This document shows, piece after piece, positions 6,750 to 10,124 of a stretch of 10,124 nucleotides of DNA; within the stretch, counting starts at the first letter, position 1, and every line of letters begins with the position of its first letter. This DNA comes from Candidatus Ryanbacteria bacterium RIFCSPLOWO2_12_FULL_47_9c (GTDB lineage Bacteria; Patescibacteriota; Minisyncoccia; Ryanbacterales; GWA2-47-10b). The notes beneath the pieces are model-generated. The model was given only the letters and a program-made list of their open reading frames with translations, was not told where the DNA came from and did not search any database. Both the position numbers and the translations under genes were made by a program. The stretch spans positions 1 to 10,124 of the forward strand of contig MHOB01000012.1 in the NCBI GenBank assembly GCA_001821795.1. Direction: 5' to 3'.

Positions 6750-6941
6750 GCCGCCGTGGTGGAATTGGTATACACGTCCCGCCTACAATTATAAATGCCG
6801 GAGTGGTGGAATTGGCAGACACGCACGACTCAAAATCGTGTGCTCGAAAGGGCATGGGAGTTCGACTCTCCCCTCCGGCATTAAAATATAAGACGGCGAG
6901 ATGCTCGAAAGGGCGTGTCGGTTCGACTCCGACCGGCGGCA
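6750..6941 (+). pseudogene. tRNA-Leu-like gene interrupted in its anticodon loop by another tRNA-Leu gene
   Basis: Two halves together form a class II tRNA. The 5' half has acceptor strand GCCGCCG (6750-6756), a D arm with stem GTG/CAC (6759-6775) and anticodon strand TCCCG (6777-6781). The 3' half has anticodon strand CGAGA (6897-6901), a variable arm TGCTC-GAAA-GGGCG (6902-6915), a T arm GTCGG-TTCGACT-CCGAC (6917-6933), acceptor strand CGGCGGC (6934-6940) and A (6941). The acceptor and T stems pair perfectly. The anticodon stem has one C-A mismatch but extends by two more pairs (CC 6782-6783 with GG 6895-6896). The 115 nt between contain a complete tRNA-Leu(CAA). Any cut that restores a 7-nt loop gives NAC at 34-36 without U33, not a leucine anticodon. 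It may be a disrupted relic or an unusual precursor. Confidence 0.75.
6797..6880 (+). tRNA. tRNA-Leu (anticodon CAA, reads UUG)
   Basis: This is a complete 84-nt class II tRNA. It has acceptor stem GCCGGAG/CTCCGGC, a D arm with GTG/CAC around GAATTGGCAGA, anticodon stem CACGA/TCGTG with loop CTCAAAA (anticodon CAA), a variable arm TGCTC-GAAA-GGGCA, and a T arm GGGAG-TTCGACT-CTCCC. The discriminator is A, as LeuRS requires. CCA is not encoded, so it must be added by a nucleotidyltransferase. It sits inside the loop of another tRNA-Leu-like gene, and AT-rich linkers on its two sides can pair with each other (TTATA 6789-6793 with TATAA 6887-6891). All stems are intact, so it is expected to be functional after normal processing. 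Confidence 0.96.
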
Positions 6942-6948
6942 TAAAATG

Positions 6949-6957
6949 TGTTATACT
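6949..6957 (+). promoter_or_regulatory. possible extended -10 promoter for the small membrane protein gene
   Basis: TGT followed directly by TATACT forms an extended -10 element; no -35 hexamer lies at the right distance, which is typical of this promoter type. Transcription would start near 6964, about 20 nt before the ATG at 6983. It lies 7 bp after the tRNA 3' end. Confidence 0.4.
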
Positions 6958-6982
6958 AGAAGCAGTAATTAAACTTATATTC

Positions 6983-7284
6983 ATGGACAGAAATGTAAAA
7001 ATCTTTGCAATAATTTCTATCTTAGCCGTACTTGTGAGCGGTGTACTTAGTATGCTTTTTGGAGGATATGATGCCCGATAGATACTGGCCCTACAGTTTG
7101 GGTTTTGGTTGTCTTTATATTCGCCGTAATAATTCCACTGCTCATTGTGGGGGTTACCACTCTTTTCGGGCTTTTCAATCTTTTTAAAAAAGAGTATAAA
7201 AAGTTTTTGATATACGCAGGTGTTGCTTTGGTTACTCTCGCAATATTGTTTCTTCTCACACTCCCACCACTTTTTATAAAATAG
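6983..7284 (+). pseudogene. small three-helix membrane protein gene with an apparent frameshift
   Basis: From ATG 6983, 32 codons encode MDRNVK, a hydrophobic helix (about residues 7-25) and GGYDAR, ending at TAG 7079-7081. The -1 frame then continues from about 7075 with DTGPTVWV, two more strongly hydrophobic stretches separated by NLFKKEYKKF, and stops at TAG 7282-7284. Joined, they give a protein of about 100 residues with three membrane helices and a basic loop. Neither part makes a sensible gene alone: the second has no ATG of its own and an in-frame stop at 7069-7071. A one-base loss near the CCC at 7074-7076 would explain it. A GGAGGA at 7061-7066 also encodes Gly-Gly. I do not recognise the family. 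A sequencing or assembly error, a true pseudogene, or a recoding site are all possible. Confidence 0.5.
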
Positions 7285-7319
7285 GTGCTGGAAACTATAT
7301 CTACTCGACATAGGATATT

Positions 7320-7357
7320 GAGTACTTGATCGGCGGTTCGGACTAATTCAAGTATTC
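7320..7357. repeat. 10-bp inverted repeat between the membrane gene and folD
   Basis: GAGTACTTGA (7320-7329) pairs with TCAAGTATTC (7348-7357), with one G-U pair and an 18-nt loop. It lies in the otherwise gene-free stretch 7285-7407 between two converging genes. There is no T-run on either side, so it is at best a weak bidirectional terminator. The loop (CGGCGGTTCGGACT) faintly recalls a tRNA T arm, but no tRNA can be built around it. Confidence 0.4.
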
Positions 7358-7383
7358 TGCATAAAATCTTATTCACACAACAG

Positions 7384-7412
7384 AGTAAAAATCCTTTCTG
7401 CTTTTTTTTACT
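7384..7412 (-). terminator. weak AT-rich hairpin at the end of folD
   Basis: AGTAAAAA (7384-7391) and TTTTTACT (7405-7412) are exact complements around a 13-nt loop and include the folD stop codon (7410-7408). On the minus strand the stem is AT-rich and is not followed by a clean T-run, so termination here is only a suggestion. Confidence 0.3.
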
Positions 7413-8211
7413 TTCTACTCTTCGCAAGTGCAACAAGATTTTCAAACACAAACGCAACCGTCAGCGGCCCTACGCCGCCTACGCGCGGCGTTATGTGAGA
7501 AGCTTTTTCTGAAACCGATTCAAAATTTATGTCTGTCGCCGCGTCCACCACAATTGCGCCTTCTTTTATGTGCTCGCCGCGAATGAGATTTGGTACACCG
7601 GCGCCGGAAATTACGATGTCGGCATTTTTGATAATTTCTGCATCAAACTGGCTCGGGTCGGCAATCACTGTTGTAATAGCGCCCTCGCGCTTTGCCCAAA
7701 CAGAGACCGGTTGTCCAACAAGCCGCCCGTAGCCAACCACGACCACGCGCTTGCCGTGAATTTCAATGCCGTATTTTTCAAAAAGAGCTTTTATGGCTCC
7801 CGCAACCGGTGGAAGCGTTTTGTATTTCCCCACCTGAAAATCCCCTACAGCGCGCGCGGAAAGCACATCAACATCTTTTTCCGGCACAACCGCATTCAAA
7901 ATCCCCTGCGTATCAATGCTCTCGGGAAGCGGCAGTTGAACAATCACTCCGTCATTTCGCGCTTCGTGAACTAAATCACGCATACGTTCACGAAGCTGGT
8001 TTGTAGTAATATCAGCCGGAAATTCGTAGCGGCGGGTCTCTGCCCCGATCTCGCGCGCAAATTTTTCTTTGAGCGAGACAAACTTTTCTGAAACTGCGTT
8101 TTCGCCAACCATCACAATGGCAAGCCGCGGCTTGTCTTGCATTTGCGCAATTTCTGTTTTGAGACGCGCTTTAATTTCTTCGGCAATCGGTTTCCCTTCA
8201 AGTAGAATCAT
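7408..8211 (-). CDS. folD: methylene-THF dehydrogenase / methenyl-THF cyclohydrolase (FolD)
   Basis: FolD oxidises 5,10-methylene-THF with NADP and hydrolyses the product to 10-formyl-THF, feeding purine and formyl-Met-tRNA synthesis. The 267-residue product (family usually 280-300) keeps VGENAVSEKFVSLKEK (35-50) with the catalytic lysine at 48, VQLPLP (91-96), KDVDV (112-116), the NADP-site GYGRLVGQPVS (160-170) and TPRVGGVGPLTVA (241-253). Two positions are unusual: the tyrosine that is Tyr50 in E. coli FolD is Phe44 here, and the KDVDG motif has Val for Gly; the PCTP motif is also replaced (LPPV, 133-136). The ATG at 8211 overlaps the glyA stop as ATGA, so translation is probably coupled. 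It is the last gene of the operon. Confidence 0.93.
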   Translation of the reverse strand: MILLEGKPIAEEIKARLKTEIAQMQDKPRLAIVMVGENAVSEKFVSLKEKFAREIGAETRRYEFPADITTNQLRERMRDLVHEARNDGVIVQLPLPESIDTQGILNAVVPEKDVDVLSARAVGDFQVGKYKTLPPVAGAIKALFEKYGIEIHGKRVVVVGYGRLVGQPVSVWAKREGAITTVIADPSQFDAEIIKNADIVISGAGVPNLIRGEHIKEGAIVVDAATDINFESVSEKASHITPRVGGVGPLTVAFVFENLVALAKSRK

Positions 8212-9425
8212 GGCAGTGGAAACTTCCGCGCGAGCGCGAGAACATTTTTACGAATTTTTATCGGGGACGCCCCGCGGAGCGTTTCGTTAATAAACCCTGC
8301 AATAATTTTCATCTCGCGCTCGCGCATGCCGCGCGTTGTGAGCGCGGCAGTACCAACGCGAATGCCCGACGGATCAACAGGCGAGCGCGTATCAAACGGA
8401 ATCGTATTTTTGTTTACAATAATACCGGCTTTCTCCAGCATCTCGCTTGCGCGCTTGCCACCAATGCCATTCGCGAATGTGTCCACCAAAAAAAGATGCG
8501 TATCAGTACCGCCTGAAACAACCCGCCAATTTAGGCGAGAAAGTTCGCCGGCAAGTATTTGCGCATTTTTAACAATCTGTTTCGTATACGCGCGAAACGC
8601 TGGCGTCGCCGCTTCCGCCAAGGCTACGGCGACCGAGGCAATTTGATTTACGTGCGGCCCGCCTTGCAAGCCCGGAAATACAGCGCGATCAATCGCACGC
8701 GCATATTTCTCACGCGAGAAAATTATTGCCGCGCGCGGACCGCGAAGCGTTTTGTGCGTGGTGGTCATCACAATATCCGCGTACGGGAATGGCGACGGAT
8801 ACACTCGCCCCGCCACAAGTCCCGCAAAATGCGACATGTCAACGAGCAAAATCGCGCCCACGGCATCGGCAATTTTCCTGAATTTTTTGAAATCAATAAT
8901 GCGCGAATACGCGGTGAACCCAGCAACTATCATTTTCGGCTTTTCGCGTTTTGCGATGCGCAAAATCTCGTTGTAATCAAGCCGCTCGGTTTTTTTATCA
9001 ACGCCATATGGCACTTGTTTCCAAAATTTGCCGGTCGCGCTCACTTTATATCCATGTGAAAGATGCCCGCCCATCGAAAGATCAAGCCCCATAATTTTTG
9101 CGCCGAGTGGCACAAGCGCCGTGTAAATTGCAAAATTTGCTGGAGTTCCAGAGTACGGCTGGACGTTAACATCCCACGCACTGTCTGAAAGTCCAAAAAG
9201 TTTCAGCGCGCGCGCTTGCGCAAGCCGCTCAATCTCGTCCACAATTTCGTTGCCGCCGTAATACCGCGCGCCCGGATACCCTTCGGCATATTTGTTTGTG
9301 AGCACGCTCCCCAGCGCCTCGCGCACGCCTCTAGACACATAATTTTCAGACGCAATCAAATTAATCACGCCAGTCTGGCGCTTTTCTTCTGCTGCGATAA
9401 GTTTTTTGATTGCACTGTCTTTCAT
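8208..9425 (-). CDS. glyA: serine hydroxymethyltransferase
   Basis: GlyA is a PLP enzyme that splits serine into glycine and transfers the carbon to THF, giving 5,10-methylene-THF. The 405-residue product (E. coli GlyA has 417) shows NLIASENYVS (22-31), the YAEGYPGARYYGG active-site segment (46-58), GGHLSHG (119-125), VDMSHFAG (195-202) with Asp196 and His199, the PLP-binding lysine Lys225 in TTTHKTLRGPR, FPGLQGGPH (250-258) and GIRVGT (354-359) with Arg356. All catalytic elements are intact. It overlaps the upstream tsaC stop and the downstream folD start by 4 nt each (ATGA), so the three are almost certainly co-translated. Pairing with FolD, the next enzyme for its folate product, makes functional sense. 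A GC-rich palindrome lies within the gene at 8605-8633. Confidence 0.97.
   Translation of the reverse strand: MKDSAIKKLIAAEEKRQTGVINLIASENYVSRGVREALGSVLTNKYAEGYPGARYYGGNEIVDEIERLAQARALKLFGLSDSAWDVNVQPYSGTPANFAIYTALVPLGAKIMGLDLSMGGHLSHGYKVSATGKFWKQVPYGVDKKTERLDYNEILRIAKREKPKMIVAGFTAYSRIIDFKKFRKIADAVGAILLVDMSHFAGLVAGRVYPSPFPYADIVMTTTHKTLRGPRAAIIFSREKYARAIDRAVFPGLQGGPHVNQIASVAVALAEAATPAFRAYTKQIVKNAQILAGELSRLNWRVVSGGTDTHLFLVDTFANGIGGKRASEMLEKAGIIVNKNTIPFDTRSPVDPSGIRVGTAALTTRGMREREMKIIAGFINETLRGASPIKIRKNVLALARKFPLP
8605..8633. repeat. GC-rich inverted repeat inside glyA
   Basis: GTCGCCG (8605-8611) and CGGCGAC (8627-8633) are exact complements around a 15-nt loop that itself contains GCC-AA-GGC. 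It encodes the Ala/Val-rich helix VAVALAEAAT. From memory this helix aligns with other SHMT proteins without a gap, so the sequence was shaped without changing protein length. Confidence 0.5.
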
Positions 9426-10033
9426 TGGATTTTCTCGCCAAAAACTTCCTCGAGATGCGCTCGGCCAAGAACGCCATCGCGTAAAACCCTCGGCGGTGCA
9501 ATAGTAAAATCAACCACCGTTGAAGTAATACTATCGGGCAAATCACCTGCGTCAATGATAAGATCAACGCCGTGCGAATCTCGAAAATCATGCATTACAT
9601 CCTCAATTCTTGTATGCGCATTGCCGCCCGAGATATTCGCAGATGTAACCGCAAGCGGAGAGCCAAATGTTTTGATGAGGTCCACCAGCCATGGATAGTT
9701 AGGAATGCGTATACCAACACTCGCCCCTCCGCTTTGGCATGCGAAAACACCCGTAAATGCACCGGGCCAGACACGCAAAAGCGCGAGTTTGAATTTTTCA
9801 TCAATTTTAACAATGCGCTCGGCCATGGAAATATCGGCAACCAAAAACGGGATGAGTTTTTTCTGGTCGCGCTGCTTGATGTGAAAAATTTTTTCTTTCG
9901 CCGCACCATTTACGGCATCACAGCCAATTCCGTATACCGTATCGGTCGGTACAATGATAATACCTCCGCGCCCGAGCACAACGCATGCGCGGGAAATAGC
10001 TTCGGGATGATCAATCGAAAGACGCTCAACCAT
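9422..10033 (-). CDS. tsaC: L-threonylcarbamoyladenylate synthase (TsaC/YwlC/Sua5 family)
   Basis: The enzyme condenses threonine, bicarbonate and ATP to threonylcarbamoyl-AMP, the donor for t6A at position 37 of ANN-decoding tRNAs. The 203-residue product has PTDTVYGIGCDA (29-40), KQRDQKKLIPFLV (53-65), WPGAFT (89-94), GIRIPN (107-112), VTSANISG (129-136), STVVDF (171-176) and RVLRDG (182-187). It is the short form, without the extra C-terminal Sua5 domain. ATG 10033 is preferred over an in-frame TTG at 10045; neither has a clear ribosome binding site. Its start overlaps the upstream DUF167-like gene by 8 nt and its stop overlaps the glyA start as ATGA. Other t6A genes (tsaB, tsaD, tsaE) are not in the window. 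Confidence 0.94.
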   Translation of the reverse strand: MVERLSIDHPEAISRACVVLGRGGIIIVPTDTVYGIGCDAVNGAAKEKIFHIKQRDQKKLIPFLVADISMAERIVKIDEKFKLALLRVWPGAFTGVFACQSGGASVGIRIPNYPWLVDLIKTFGSPLAVTSANISGGNAHTRIEDVMHDFRDSHGVDLIIDAGDLPDSITSTVVDFTIAPPRVLRDGVLGRAHLEEVFGEKIQ

Positions 10034-10124
10034 CGTAGCCAGCAATCTCTATAACTTTTCGACGGCTTGTTCTACCTTGTATGATCGAAATGCGTCTTGC
10101 GGATACGCCAAAGTGATCGGCGAC
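10026..10124 (-). CDS. C-terminal end of a DUF167 (YggU-like) protein, runs off the right edge
   Basis: The minus strand is open from the window edge to TGA at 10028-10026. The visible 32 residues include VADHFGVSARRISIIQG, followed by RTSRRKVIEIAGYDG. This matches the end of the DUF167/YggU family as I know it (a short LA-x-F-x-V segment, then I-x-x-G-x-(T/S)-S-R-x-K). These are small proteins, usually 70-100 residues, of unknown function. The 8-nt overlap with tsaC makes it part of the same operon. The assignment rests on a short segment only. Confidence 0.62.
   Translation of the reverse strand, partial: VADHFGVSARRISIIQGRTSRRKVIEIAGYDG

Noticed and set aside
6784..6894. Archaeal-type bulge-helix-bulge intron
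   Set aside because: Helix and bulge sizes (5/3-nt loop, 5 bp, 4-nt bulge) do not match the motif, and bacteria normally lack the splicing endonuclease.
6782..6896. Group I intron in the anticodon loop of the outer tRNA
   Set aside because: The insert is about 110 nt and nearly all of it is a tRNA; there is no room for a group I core.
6803..6982. Open frame starting inside the tRNA and running into the small membrane gene
   Set aside because: It would translate a tRNA; the real start is ATG 6983.
7285..7407. Degenerate tRNA around CGGTTCGGACT
   Set aside because: No acceptor or anticodon stem can be formed; only a 10-bp hairpin is supported.
1..10124. CRISPR array, insertion sequence, integrase, toxin-antitoxin or parS site
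   Set aside because: No regularly spaced repeats, transposase or integrase motifs, paired small toxin genes, or parS-like palindromes were found on either strand.

Overview
The window looks like a piece of a compact bacterial chromosome, most likely from the Candidate Phyla Radiation (Patescibacteria, Parcubacteria-like). This is an inference. It rests on the gene order dprA-topA-rel, short versions of Rel and FolD, ATGA stop/start overlaps, tRNAs without an encoded CCA, and start codons that mostly lack a clear Shine-Dalgarno sequence. Nothing in the window (no rRNA) fixes the taxonomy.

Layout. Positions 1-1113 hold two leftward genes, the 5' end of an unknown gene and a GC-rich alpha/beta hydrolase. 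Each has a near-consensus sigma-70-type promoter (TTGACT, 17 bp, TATAAT or TATTCT) and a purine-rich ribosome binding site, and the hydrolase ends in a good intrinsic terminator. From 1170 to 5806 a rightward, tightly packed set follows: dprA (DNA uptake/recombination mediator), topA (topoisomerase I) and a bifunctional (p)ppGpp synthetase/hydrolase that lacks the usual middle C-terminal domains. Its last codons overlap, tail to tail, with parB on the other strand. Between parB and folD lies a small RNA/accessory island: an intact tRNA-Leu(CAA) sitting inside the anticodon loop of a second, otherwise well-formed tRNA-Leu-like gene, then a small three-helix membrane protein gene with an apparent frameshift. 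From 7408 to the right edge runs a leftward operon: a DUF167 (YggU-like) gene fragment, tsaC/ywlC, glyA and folD, all joined by short overlaps (8, 4 and 4 nt).

How the genes relate. GlyA makes 5,10-methylene-THF from serine and FolD interconverts it with methenyl- and formyl-THF, so the two form a one-carbon unit. TsaC makes the threonylcarbamoyl-adenylate used for the t6A37 tRNA modification. DprA, TopA and ParB deal with DNA entry, supercoiling and segregation, and Rel links them to starvation signalling.

The most unusual object is the tRNA-inside-tRNA arrangement at 6750-6941. Next are several palindromes inside coding sequences: a perfect 12-bp inverted repeat in the inter-domain linker of dprA, a hairpin in an apparent insertion in topA, and a GC-rich palindrome in glyA.
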